Of a DNA stretch of 64,000 nucleotides, positions 57,165 through 64,000 are shown in pieces. How positions within the stretch are numbered: the first letter of the stretch is position 1; the number at the start of each line of letters is the position of its first letter. The notes below the pieces were generated by a model that was given only the letters and a program-made list of their open reading frames with translations, had not been told where the DNA came from and did no database searches. This DNA comes from Collinsella aerofaciens (GTDB lineage Bacteria; Actinomycetota; Coriobacteriia; Coriobacteriales; Coriobacteriaceae): the NCBI RefSeq assembly GCF_902364355.1, contig NZ_CABJDK010000011.1, forward strand, positions 1 to 64,000, written 5' to 3'. The translations under genes and the position numbers were made by a program.

Positions 57165-58547
57165 TTAGCGGGCTGTCGCTTTGGCTTGGGCGGCGCGATA
57201 GGTGCGTGCCGGGTGGCAGAGTAGTACCGCCACGACCATAAAGAACGCCGTGGTGCCCAGGCTGATGGGGTAGACCATCATGATGTTCGCAAAGGTGCGG
57301 AAGTGCGGGAACACGCAGAATACCCAGTAGAAGCGGATGCCGCAGACGCAAATCATGGTGATGAGGGCGGGCATGAGCGAGATGCCAAAGCCGCGCAGAT
57401 AACCGGACATGTTTTCGTAGAACATGCTAAAGGCGTACGCCGGGAAGATCGAACACACGCGGATATAGCCGATCGAGACGATGTTGGGATCGCTGTTGAA
57501 CAACGCCAGGATCTCGCGCCCCAGACCGACGATGACGATAATCGTGGTGAGTGCAACGATGCCGCCTTCGACCAGGCAGACCTTGAGCGTCTTGGTGCAG
57601 CGGTCGATCTGGCGCGCGCCGTGGTTTTGTCCCACAAAGGTGGTGCAAGCCTGGCTAAAGCTGTTGAGCAGGTTGTAGCACACATACTCCAGGCTCATGG
57701 CAGCGCTGGATGCCGCCATGACCTCGGTGCCCAAGCTGTTGATGGCGGACTGGATGATGATGTTGGCGACGGCAAAGACGGCGCTTTGGATACCGGCGGG
57801 CAGGCCGATCTTAACGATGCGCTTGAGGGCGACGGGGTCGATAGCCAGATCGCGCAGGGTGACGCGGACGACGGAATCGGTCTTGAGCAGACGGATAAAG
57901 AGCGTGACGGCGCTGACGGTATAGGCGATGGCGGTGGCGATGGCGACACCTGCGACGCCCCAGTGGAGCACGGGGACAAAGATGAGGTCCAGGCCAATGT
58001 TGAGGACGGTGGACACGGCAAGCGCCTGCAGCGGCATGCGGGTGATGCCGACGGAGCGGAAGATCGCGGCCTCAAAGTTGTAGAGCAAGATCGAGGGCAT
58101 GCTCAGCAAAAAGACGCGCAGGTAGAGCGAAGCGAGAGGCATGGTTTCGGCAGGAACGTTGAGCGCGGCGAGCATGGGCTCGGCAAAGATCTCGCCCAGC
58201 GCGATGACGACAAAGCCCACGAGCGCCATTAAAATCGAGGTATGGACGGCGCGTTTGACCATGTTCTGATCGTTGCGACCGATAGCGTTGGCGATGACCA
58301 CGTTGGAGCCAAGCGACATGCCAATAAAAAGGTTGAGCATAAGACTGGTAAGCGGAACATTGGAGCCGACCGCCGCCATGGCGAGGGTTCCCTGGTCGCC
58401 CGAGAAGTTACCGATGATGACCGTGGCGATGAGGTTCGACAGCTGCTCCAAGATGCTCGTGGCGGCCACGGGGAAGGCGAACAGGGGAATATTGCGCCAT
58501 AGCGAGCCGGTGGTCATGTCAATGTGCTTAGATGCGGTGTCTGTCAT
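57165..58547 (-). CDS. MATE family efflux transporter
   Basis: A 460-residue protein with twelve helices. GSLWRNIPLFAFPVAATSIL and SNLIATVIIGNFSGDQGTLA open the protein, with AVGSNVPLTSLMLNLFIGMS, a MatE motif, and FVGQNHGARQIDRCTKTLKV between the halves, as in NorM/DinF-type proteins. It exports cationic or drug-like compounds using Na+ or H+. The window gives no regulator for it; the upstream region is occupied by palindromic repeat and IS ends. Confidence 0.92.
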   Translation of the reverse strand: MTDTASKHIDMTTGSLWRNIPLFAFPVAATSILEQLSNLIATVIIGNFSGDQGTLAMAAVGSNVPLTSLMLNLFIGMSLGSNVVIANAIGRNDQNMVKRAVHTSILMALVGFVVIALGEIFAEPMLAALNVPAETMPLASLYLRVFLLSMPSILLYNFEAAIFRSVGITRMPLQALAVSTVLNIGLDLIFVPVLHWGVAGVAIATAIAYTVSAVTLFIRLLKTDSVVRVTLRDLAIDPVALKRIVKIGLPAGIQSAVFAVANIIIQSAINSLGTEVMAASSAAMSLEYVCYNLLNSFSQACTTFVGQNHGARQIDRCTKTLKVCLVEGGIVALTTIIVIVGLGREILALFNSDPNIVSIGYIRVCSIFPAYAFSMFYENMSGYLRGFGISLMPALITMICVCGIRFYWVFCVFPHFRTFANIMMVYPISLGTTAFFMVVAVLLCHPARTYRAAQAKATAR

Positions 58548-58673
58548 ACGCTCTCAATCTCTAATATGCTCTTTCGTGCTTATTTGCGCAGACGATGATA
58601 CTCCTAATGCAGCCAGCCGGCACTTAGGGACGTTCCTTTTAATATGAGCAGGACATTGTCAAGAGGCAAAATC

Positions 58674-58705
58674 GGGCCTGGCCCCAACGATATGGGGTCA
58701 GGCCC
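58674..58705 (-). terminator. Hairpin at the 3' end of the IS
   Basis: GGGCCTGGCCCC and GGGGTCAGGCCC pair around an 8-nt loop. On the minus strand it is followed by GATTTTG, so it may end transposase or non-coding RNA transcription. Confidence 0.55.
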
Positions 58706-58958
58706 TCTCCCTATATCAACCCGTCCGCGGCGACCTCGGCGTGTCTTACCGACGCTCGTCTTTGCAGTTTAATATCCGCCCGTGGCGATCTCTCGCTGGG
58801 CAATCCGTTGCTACGGCTGAGGCTTCTACGTCGAACCGACAGTCTGTGCACGCGTGTGGCGCCCTGGGCGCTCGCAGAAAAGGGACCTGAGGTTCGCCTC
58901 AACGGCTTCGGATCGAACCGCTTCCGGGGTGACTGGCTTATGTGCGGGGGACCGCCCC

Positions 58959-60071
58959 CTACGCCTCCTCGGCCATGAGGCCGACCGCCCACACCCAGCA
59001 GGCGAGCTCGCGCGCCGTGGCGACGTTCGCCTTGTTGCCGTGGACCCCGCGCGCGAGCAGCGCCTCCCGCCTCTCGACCAGCCTCCGCACGCCCTTGGCG
59101 GCATGCCTCCGGGCGCCCCGGTCCGGGGCCTGGCCCTTGGCGAGGTCCTTCGGCCGCCCCGAGCACGTCAGGTAGTGCCACGCGGCCTCGACCAGCGTCT
59201 TCCTCAGGTGCTTGTTGCCGGCCTTGGTGATCGCGCCCCTGCGGTCGCTCTCCCCGCTGGAGTGCTCGGAGGGCGTCAGGCCGACCCACGCGGCGAACGA
59301 GCGGGCGTTCCTGAACCTGGAGAACTCGCCGGCCTCGAACACGAGGTCGGCGGCGGAAGCGGTGTCGACGCCCTTGAGGCAGCGCAGGGAGTCGACCCTC
59401 TTCCGCCACCTGGGCTTGCGGGCCTCGGCCTCGACGAGCCCCTCGAGCCTCGCCTTCTCCTCCGCCGCCCGCCTGACCGCGTCGACGTAGTAGGCGAGCG
59501 CGTCGTTGTCGGCCCCCTCCGCGAACCTAATCGACTCGATCCAGGACCAGTGCGCCCGGGTCCAGTTGCCCTTCCTGCGGCCGGTGGGCGTCCTCTCGTC
59601 GAAGACGAGCCCGTGCCTTAGCAGGAACTTGGAGAGCCGCTGCTTCGAGCGCGAGAGGTCGTCCCTCGCGTCCTCGAGCGCCCTGGTCAGGTCGCGGGCG
59701 GCCTCGCACTCGTCGTCGGGGACCCACACCTCGACCACGTTGCCGACCGACAGCATGCGGGCGAGGAGCTCGGCGTCGTTGCGGTCGTTCTTCCTGCGCC
59801 TGTCCGCGCTGGGCTTGATCATCTTCGAGACGGCGCCGACCACGCAGTCGACCCCCAGGCCGGAGAGCCTCTTCTGCAGGTCGAAGCCCGTGACCCCGGA
59901 CTCGTACACGCACCTGGCCCCGGGGTCCACGGAGCGGACCCACTCCGCGACGGCGCCGGCGTCGTAGCCGAAGGTCGCGCAGCGCACCTCCCCGGTCATG
60001 ACGTCGAGGGAGACGGCCTTTATCGAGCGGGCGTGGACGTCGAGGCCGACGAAGGTGGTAGTATCGAGCAT
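58959..60071 (-). CDS. IS110-family transposase (DEDD recombinase)
   Basis: The ATG at 60071 follows GGAAGGGG, giving 370 residues. The N-terminal RuvC-like DEDD domain has FVGLDVHARSIKAVSLD (Asp), YESGVTGF (Glu) and KNDRNDAELLARML (Asp pair). The C-terminal Transposase_20 domain has LRCLKGVDTASAADLVFEAG and GLTPSEHSSGE with the catalytic Ser region, then GAITKAGNKHLRKTLVEAAW. Enzymes of this family recombine DNA guided by a bridge RNA encoded in the element's non-coding end. The frame is intact, so it may be active. GC is high, like its host. Confidence 0.95.
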   Translation of the reverse strand: MLDTTTFVGLDVHARSIKAVSLDVMTGEVRCATFGYDAGAVAEWVRSVDPGARCVYESGVTGFDLQKRLSGLGVDCVVGAVSKMIKPSADRRRKNDRNDAELLARMLSVGNVVEVWVPDDECEAARDLTRALEDARDDLSRSKQRLSKFLLRHGLVFDERTPTGRRKGNWTRAHWSWIESIRFAEGADNDALAYYVDAVRRAAEEKARLEGLVEAEARKPRWRKRVDSLRCLKGVDTASAADLVFEAGEFSRFRNARSFAAWVGLTPSEHSSGESDRRGAITKAGNKHLRKTLVEAAWHYLTCSGRPKDLAKGQAPDRGARRHAAKGVRRLVERREALLARGVHGNKANVATARELACWVWAVGLMAEEA

Positions 60072-60295
60072 GGGAGCCCCTTCCATGAATGCGGCGTGGC
60101 CGCCGCGGCTGAATTAGACACTCACCATTGTCGGCCTAATCCGCGGTCTTTCATGCAGCAGGGGCTCTCAATGTTTTATGTCCTGCTCATATCGTCTCTG
60201 TCGGCAGCTGGGGACACTCCTTGTCTCTTCTATGACTAGGTGGGGAAGGCGTGCGACAATGGTGGGCGTTGTGTTGTCCGCGCTAAGGAGTTGCC

Positions 60296-61111
60296 ATGTT
60301 GTTGTGTCCCGTTTGCCATGAGCCGTTGGTGGACGATGAGCGCGGTGCTGCATGCGCGGGCGGACATCGGTTTGACCGTGCGCGCGAGGGCTATCTGTAT
60401 CTGCTGCGCTCGTCCAAGAGCGGCGACTCCATGGGCGATCCCAAGTCGCAGGCGCGCAGCCGTCGTGACTTTCTAAACCGCGGCTACTATGCGCCGTTGC
60501 GTGATGCGATGGTCGAGCTGGTGCGCGATCGGGTGTCTGGGCATGCGGCGTCTGCGGGCGGTCCCATGACCTTGCTCGATATCTGCTGTGGCGAGGGCTA
60601 CTACACCAGCGCCATGGGTGCGGTGCCGGGCGTGGATGCTTACGGATTCGACTTGGGCAAAGAGATGGTGCGCCTGGCTGCCAAGCGCGGCGATGCGACC
60701 TACTTCGTGGCCAACATGAAGGACATCCCCGTGGCCGATGGCACCTTCGATATGGTGACCGAGCTCTTTGCCCCCTTTAACGAGCGCGAGTTTGCCCGCG
60801 TGCTGGCGCCCGAGGGCTCGCTCTACACCGTGGTGCCGGGTGCTCGGCATCTGTTTGGGCTCAAGGAGGTGCTCTACGACACGCCATATCTCAACGATGA
60901 GAAGCTGCCGAAGACGACCGAGCTGGAGTTGGTGGGAACGCAACGGGTGTCTGCGAACATTACGCTCCAGATGCAGGCCGATATCGAGGCGGTGTTCCAG
61001 ATGACGCCGTACTACTACCGCACGCGCCCTGCCGACAAAGAGCGCCTGGCAAACCTGGACACCCTTCAGACCGATATCGACTTCATCATTGCCGAGTACC
61101 GTCACAGCTAA
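60296..61111 (+). CDS. 23S rRNA (guanine-N1)-methyltransferase RlmA-like
   Basis: A 271-residue protein with AAGGAG 6 nt before the ATG. The N-terminal zinc finger MLLCPVCHEPL and CAGGHRFDRAREGYLYLL is typical of RlmA(I)/TlrB enzymes. The SAM domain has LLDICCGEGYYTSAM (motif I), DAYGFDLGKEMVRLAAKR and LFAPFNEREFARVLAPEGS. It methylates N1 of a guanine in 23S rRNA helix 35 (G745 in RlmA(I), G748 in TlrB); which one cannot be told here. TlrB confers tylosin resistance, but orthology to it is not shown. Confidence 0.9.
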   Translation: MLLCPVCHEPLVDDERGAACAGGHRFDRAREGYLYLLRSSKSGDSMGDPKSQARSRRDFLNRGYYAPLRDAMVELVRDRVSGHAASAGGPMTLLDICCGEGYYTSAMGAVPGVDAYGFDLGKEMVRLAAKRGDATYFVANMKDIPVADGTFDMVTELFAPFNEREFARVLAPEGSLYTVVPGARHLFGLKEVLYDTPYLNDEKLPKTTELELVGTQRVSANITLQMQADIEAVFQMTPYYYRTRPADKERLANLDTLQTDIDFIIAEYRHS

Positions 61112-61112
61112 C

Positions 61113-61149
61113 AACCTGCCAAAAAGGGACAGGTTTATTTTGGCAGGTT
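61113..61149. repeat. Palindrome after RlmA
   Basis: AACCTGCCAAAA (61113-61124) pairs with TTTTGGCAGGTT (61138-61149) around AGGGACAGGTTTA. The loop AGGGACAG resembles the centre of the family-1 repeat (AAGGGACAGTCC), so it may be a related lineage. Confidence 0.65.
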
Positions 61150-61165
61150 TTATCTGGGCAAACGT

Positions 61166-61203
61166 AAAGGGCCGACCGCGGAGATGCGCGATCGGCCCTT
61201 TTT
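61166..61203. terminator. Bidirectional terminator
   Basis: AAAGGGCCGA, loop, TCGGCCCTTTTT between the convergent rlmA-like gene and the small membrane protein gene. T-runs are present on both strands. Confidence 0.88.
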
Positions 61204-61239
61204 AGTTGCTTGGCTACAAAGGTTATGAGAAGCGAGCGC

Positions 61240-61641
61240 TTACAGGCGGTCCTTGTTCTCGGCCTTAATGTCGTGTGCCTGCTGAATAAAGAACAGGTCG
61301 TACACCACGATGACAAAGGCGCCAAAGTTGATGGCGTCGCCGCCAAACGCGGGAAGCGTGAGCACGGCCTGCGCAATCGTGGCGATTGCGGCGACGATGC
61401 CGAGCTTAAACGCACCATCCACCTGCGAAGGCTTGTTGGCGCCCTTGATGCCCGCAACACCTGCGGCAAGATCGACAAGACCCTTGATGACAAGTACGGC
61501 CGCGGCGAGCATGGCGTTCGACCCGTACGTGGAATCGAGGCTGCCCTTGGCGATGCCGACGCCGGCGATGACGAGGCTGGCGATGCCCAAAACAAAGTAA
61601 ATGAGGGCAAGGACTTTGAGTGTCTTGCGAGTGTAGCTCAT
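61240..61641 (-). CDS. Four-helix membrane protein, hypothetical
   Basis: The ATG at 61639-61641 after AAAGGA gives 133 residues. It starts MSYTRKTLKVLALIYFVLGI. Helices at about 8-28, 43-65, 75-95 and 100-118. IKGANKPSQVDGAFKLG in the middle matches the spacing of IRASNNPSKIGIVWVW in the protein at 62958-63356, so the two are paralogues that sandwich a LysR gene. I recognise no family. It is divergent from the LysR gene, which may regulate it. Confidence 0.82.
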   Translation of the reverse strand: MSYTRKTLKVLALIYFVLGIASLVIAGVGIAKGSLDSTYGSNAMLAAAVLVIKGLVDLAAGVAGIKGANKPSQVDGAFKLGIVAAIATIAQAVLTLPAFGGDAINFGAFVIVVYDLFFIQQAHDIKAENKDRL

Positions 61642-61834
61642 GGCTGGTCCTTTCGAAGTGGACATGACGTATTTGATGCGCACGCAAAACGCATGTCGCG
61701 AAGCATATTGTAATTCAACAAGGCGCTGCATACGTTCATCCAATAGTTGAACGCTCCGTTCGCGACGGGGCTGGCACTTGCGTTGTGCTAGGTTTTTGTT
61801 TAACTGGATCATACTGTGCATTTATTTGAGGTGA

Positions 61835-62773
61835 ATGGTGAATATCAAGCAGGTCGGCTATTTTGTCGCCGTATTTGAGACGAAGAGTTTTACCGCCGCG
61901 GCACACCAGCGCAACGTGACCGTCCAGGCCATTTCCAAGTCAATTAGCGAGCTCGAGCAGTTGTTTAACGTTCAGTTTTTTGAGCGTGGAAATAGTGGCG
62001 TAAAGCCGACTCGGGCCGCCCGTAGCTTTTATGCCAAGGCTCGCAACGCCGTCGAGGCGTATCGTGAGGTTGAAAACTTTGATCCGTTTGGATGCGACCT
62101 GACCGTCCCGTCGGCCTCTGGGGCGCAAGCGATGCCGGAACTCTCGATTGGCCTGTGCGTTCCCGCACTCGATAACGACGATAAGCTATATAAGGGGTTG
62201 TCTGCGCTTATCATGCGTGGTGCCCGCGTGCGCGTGAAGTTTTGTACCGTGCATCCCGGGATCGCTCAGCAGGAGCTCGAGCAGGGCGACCTCGACGCCT
62301 TGCTTACGGTGGGCACATATGACAATACCAATGATGATTGCGAGCAGCTGGGAACCCTGCCCACGGGTATTGTCGTCGCCGCCGGCCATCCGTTCGCTAA
62401 GAGGCCTTTTGTGACTGTGGCTGATTTGAGCTCATATCCGGCAGGGCAGTCGGCTGCGTTTGATAACTTTAATAATTCGATTTTTTGGCAGTACGAAAGC
62501 CGCGGTGTCCTTGGTGAGACGCGCATTATCGATGGCCCCGCTCAATTTGGGTCGTTTTTGGTGGCAGAGCACGGCTTTTTCTTAAATGCGATTCTTCCCG
62601 TTCCCGGTCAGATTGCTAGCGGGTTTGAGGTTGTCCCCATTGCGGGTAAAGGGGCCCTGACAGTTCCGGTGTGCCTAGTTTCCCTTAAAGATGAAAAACC
62701 CCAAGCTTATCATGTCGTAGAAAACTACTTGATTCGCATGGTGGGTTGCGCCAACGGGTCCGCCGCTCGCTAG
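61835..62773 (+). CDS. LysR-family transcriptional regulator
   Basis: A 312-residue protein. GTG at 61838 has better spacing to GAGG than ATG at 61835, so the start is uncertain by one codon. N-terminal HTH: FVAVFETKSFTAAAHQRNVT, VQAISKSISELEQLFNVQFF. The effector domain (about 95-300; LSIGLCVPALDNDDK) has the type 2 periplasmic-binding outline. Between two paralogous membrane-protein genes; the divergent one at 61240-61641 is the more likely target. Confidence 0.9.
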   Translation: MVNIKQVGYFVAVFETKSFTAAAHQRNVTVQAISKSISELEQLFNVQFFERGNSGVKPTRAARSFYAKARNAVEAYREVENFDPFGCDLTVPSASGAQAMPELSIGLCVPALDNDDKLYKGLSALIMRGARVRVKFCTVHPGIAQQELEQGDLDALLTVGTYDNTNDDCEQLGTLPTGIVVAAGHPFAKRPFVTVADLSSYPAGQSAAFDNFNNSIFWQYESRGVLGETRIIDGPAQFGSFLVAEHGFFLNAILPVPGQIASGFEVVPIAGKGALTVPVCLVSLKDEKPQAYHVVENYLIRMVGCANGSAAR

Positions 62774-62878
62774 CACATCCGTCGATGCGCTCGCCGCTGT
62801 CGGCTTTGCTGCCTGACGACATACTGTCGATTGTGCCGTGTGTCGCAATCGAATGAACGCAAAGGCCATTCATAGCAG

Positions 62879-62924
62879 ACCGCCCTCCGTTTCTCGTCTG
62901 TCTGAGAAACGGAGGGCGGTTTTT
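62879..62924. terminator. Strong terminator after the LysR gene
   Basis: ACCGCCCTCCGTTTCTC and GAGAAACGGAGGGCGGT form a perfect 17-bp stem around an 8-nt loop, followed by TTTTAT. It lies between convergent LysR and membrane-protein genes. Confidence 0.92.
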
Positions 62925-62957
62925 ATGCGTGGCGCTTTGTACAGTTGAGCCCGATGC

Positions 62958-63356
62958 CTAGCTCAGGCGCTCCTGGCTTTCCTTTTTAACGCGGTTGGCG
63001 AAAACGAAGTACACGGCACTTACGACCACGGCGGTGACATCGGTGGCGCTGGTGCCGACTCCGCCCAAGAAGGGCTCGGAGAGCAGCAGGCTCACAACGG
63101 CGCATGCTAGGCAAATGATAGCCCAGACCCAAACGATGCCAATCTTGCTGGGGTTATTTGAGGCACGGATGCCCAACACGGCGGCGATGATTTCGACGAT
63201 GCCCATCACGATGACGACAACGCTGTAAACCGAGAGGTCGCCGCTGGCGTCGCCCGAAGCCGACGTGAGCGCCAACGCGCCTGCAGCGATGCTGAAAACA
63301 CCTCCCAATAAATAGACGATGGACATGACCTTTAGGACTTTACGGTTGTTGCTCAT
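62958..63356 (-). CDS. Four-helix membrane protein, hypothetical (paralogue)
   Basis: A 132-residue protein starting MSNNRKVLKVMSIVYLLGGV, GGAAC upstream. Four helices at about 8-30, 43-63, 72-92 and 100-120, with IRASNNPSKIG between. The N-terminal pattern RKxLKVxxxxY and the tail pattern VYFVFANRVKKESQERL parallel the 61240-61641 protein. No recognised family. Confidence 0.82.
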   Translation of the reverse strand: MSNNRKVLKVMSIVYLLGGVFSIAAGALALTSASGDASGDLSVYSVVVIVMGIVEIIAAVLGIRASNNPSKIGIVWVWAIICLACAVVSLLLSEPFLGGVGTSATDVTAVVVSAVYFVFANRVKKESQERLS

Positions 63357-63416
63357 GTTCAGTTCCTTTCCCTTGAGCCGTTATGGCACCGTGCACGTAT
63401 TGCCTGGCGCCATGAA

Positions 63417-64000
63417 TTACTGATTGAGGGGTTCGTTGCCCAGATCTTGCGAGGCGAGTTCCTGTTCTTCGTTAAACTCGTCCGCTTCGGCGAGTTCCTC
63501 GGCGGTAGCTGCCTTTGGAGCGGACTCAACGGCATCGCAATGATCGAAAACGAGTTGATAGGGGGCGATGTCACGGCGGGACAGCATAAGCTTTACCTCG
63601 CGGCGCAAAGAGCGCATGACGCTGCCGCGGTCTGTCTCCTTGCAGGTGGCGACAACGCGAATGGTCATAGCGGTGCTGCTAAGGTCGACCACGCCCTTGT
63701 AGAAGGGGCCTTCGATAATGGCGGGAACGCGGTCATGCACGCTTTTGAGCTCGTCTTTAAGCACCTTTTCGACATAGGGTAGAGATTCCCCCACCGGTAT
63801 GGTGATGTCTATGCTGGCGTAAGAATTAAGTTTGGTCATGTTGGTGACATTCGAAATCGAGCTATTGCGCAGCAGTAGAACATTGCCGTTGCCGTCATTG
63901 ATCTTTGTGGTTCGCACGCCAATTTCCATAACGGTGCCGGTATTGCCGCCAACCGAGATGACGTCTCCAACGCGGAACTCGCCTTCAAAGATAATAAAGA
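63417..64000 (-). CDS. MscS-type mechanosensitive channel, C-terminal part (runs off the window)
   Basis: The visible 194 residues begin inside the beta domain: FIIFEGEFRVGDVISVGGNT, then VMEIGVRTTKINDGNGNVLL and RNSSISNVTN, the MscS signature (GEFxVGDxI...IRTTxIxD). An alpha/beta C-terminal domain follows (VGESLPYVEKVLKDELKSV, GSVMRSLRREVKLMLS), and the last 40 residues are acidic. The pore helices lie beyond the window end. MscS channels open on membrane tension and release osmolytes. The gene's stop is 60 bp before the four-helix protein start, codirectional. Confidence 0.92.
   Translation of the reverse strand, partial: FIIFEGEFRVGDVISVGGNTGTVMEIGVRTTKINDGNGNVLLLRNSSISNVTNMTKLNSYASIDITIPVGESLPYVEKVLKDELKSVHDRVPAIIEGPFYKGVVDLSSTAMTIRVVATCKETDRGSVMRSLRREVKLMLSRRDIAPYQLVFDHCDAVESAPKAATAEELAEADEFNEEQELASQDLGNEPLNQ

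Larger units (their letters stand above)
58641..60198 (-). mobile_element. IS110/IS1111-family insertion sequence
   Basis: The element is bounded by ATATGAGCAGGACAT (58642-58656) and its inverse ATGTCCTGCTCATAT (60178-60192), subterminal inverted repeats. It contains the transposase gene at 58959-60071 with a long 3' non-coding part (about 318 bp) and a shorter 5' part (about 127 bp). Flanks CCGGCACTTAGGGACGTTCC (58617 on) and TGTCGGCAG (60199 on) are the halves of a family-2 palindrome like that at 45004-45036. End positions are estimates, since IS110 elements make few or no duplications. Confidence 0.72.

Noticed and set aside
58711..59409. 233-codon frame on the minus strand overlapping the transposase end
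   Set aside because: Out of frame with the transposase; Arg/Gly/Pro-rich shadow over the non-coding 3' end of the IS.

Overview
The window is about 60% GC, densely coded, and carries no rRNA, tRNA or CRISPR array that I could find. Protein content, frequent GTG/TTG starts, a second diverged type IIA topoisomerase pair, CXXC/4Fe-4S/TlpA redox genes, and many small palindromic intergenic repeats suggest a gut Coriobacteriia actinobacterium, most likely Collinsella or a close relative. That assignment is inference from gene content; no marker gene here proves it.

Layout: (1) 1-2.6 kb: three tandem sirtuin-like genes, the first cut by the window edge, divergent from a TetR regulator with a palindromic operator between them. 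(2) 2.8-7.2 kb: a DUF262/DUF1524 (GmrSD-type) modification-dependent restriction gene interrupted by an in-frame TAG at codon 8, a small partner gene, an iron-sulfur flavoprotein, and a lower-GC AAA ATPase/DUF4143 gene. (3) 7.2-11.6 kb: type IIA topoisomerase A and B subunits. (4) 11.9-20.5 kb: a lipoprotein, a giant Tat-exported surface protein with an LAGTGD anchor, a LuxR regulator and a two-component system. (5) 20.5-26.1 kb: a CXXC mini-protein, a polyferredoxin membrane protein and a TlpA lipoprotein, probably one redox operon, followed by a 1084-residue ABC transporter. (6) 26.2-32.3 kb: an agmatine-deiminase-like enzyme, an atypical carbamoyltransferase and two paralogous MFS transporters, with a TetR regulator whose putative operators lie at both promoters. 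(7) 32.4-38.2 kb: housekeeping genes (Dus, glutaredoxin, XRE/TipAS regulator, TrmO, MalY/PatB). (8) 38.3-44.8 kb: two related signalling systems, one split (binding lipoprotein plus hybrid kinase), one a fusion of two binding domains to a hybrid kinase. (9) 45-50.7 kb: LOG protein, ClC channel, EamA exporter, a MITE-like element and a GntR/ABC operon. (10) 50.7-54.4 kb: an array of four regularly spaced hairpins, prfC, a VUT-family (queuosine precursor) transporter behind a preQ1-I-like leader, and an SDR gene. (11) 54.4-64 kb: ung, EamA, LysR, MATE, an IS110/IS1111-family element that split a palindromic repeat, rlmA, two paralogous four-helix membrane proteins, another LysR and a truncated MscS channel.

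The most striking signals are non-coding: at least three families of palindromic repeats, two of them showing paired substitutions that preserve the stems; a hairpin array with 80/80/81-bp spacing; and an IS110-type element with long non-coding ends inserted in such a palindrome. Among proteins, the best leads are the tandem divergent sirtuins and the deiminase/carbamoyltransferase operon, in which the usual HCLP motif reads HELP.
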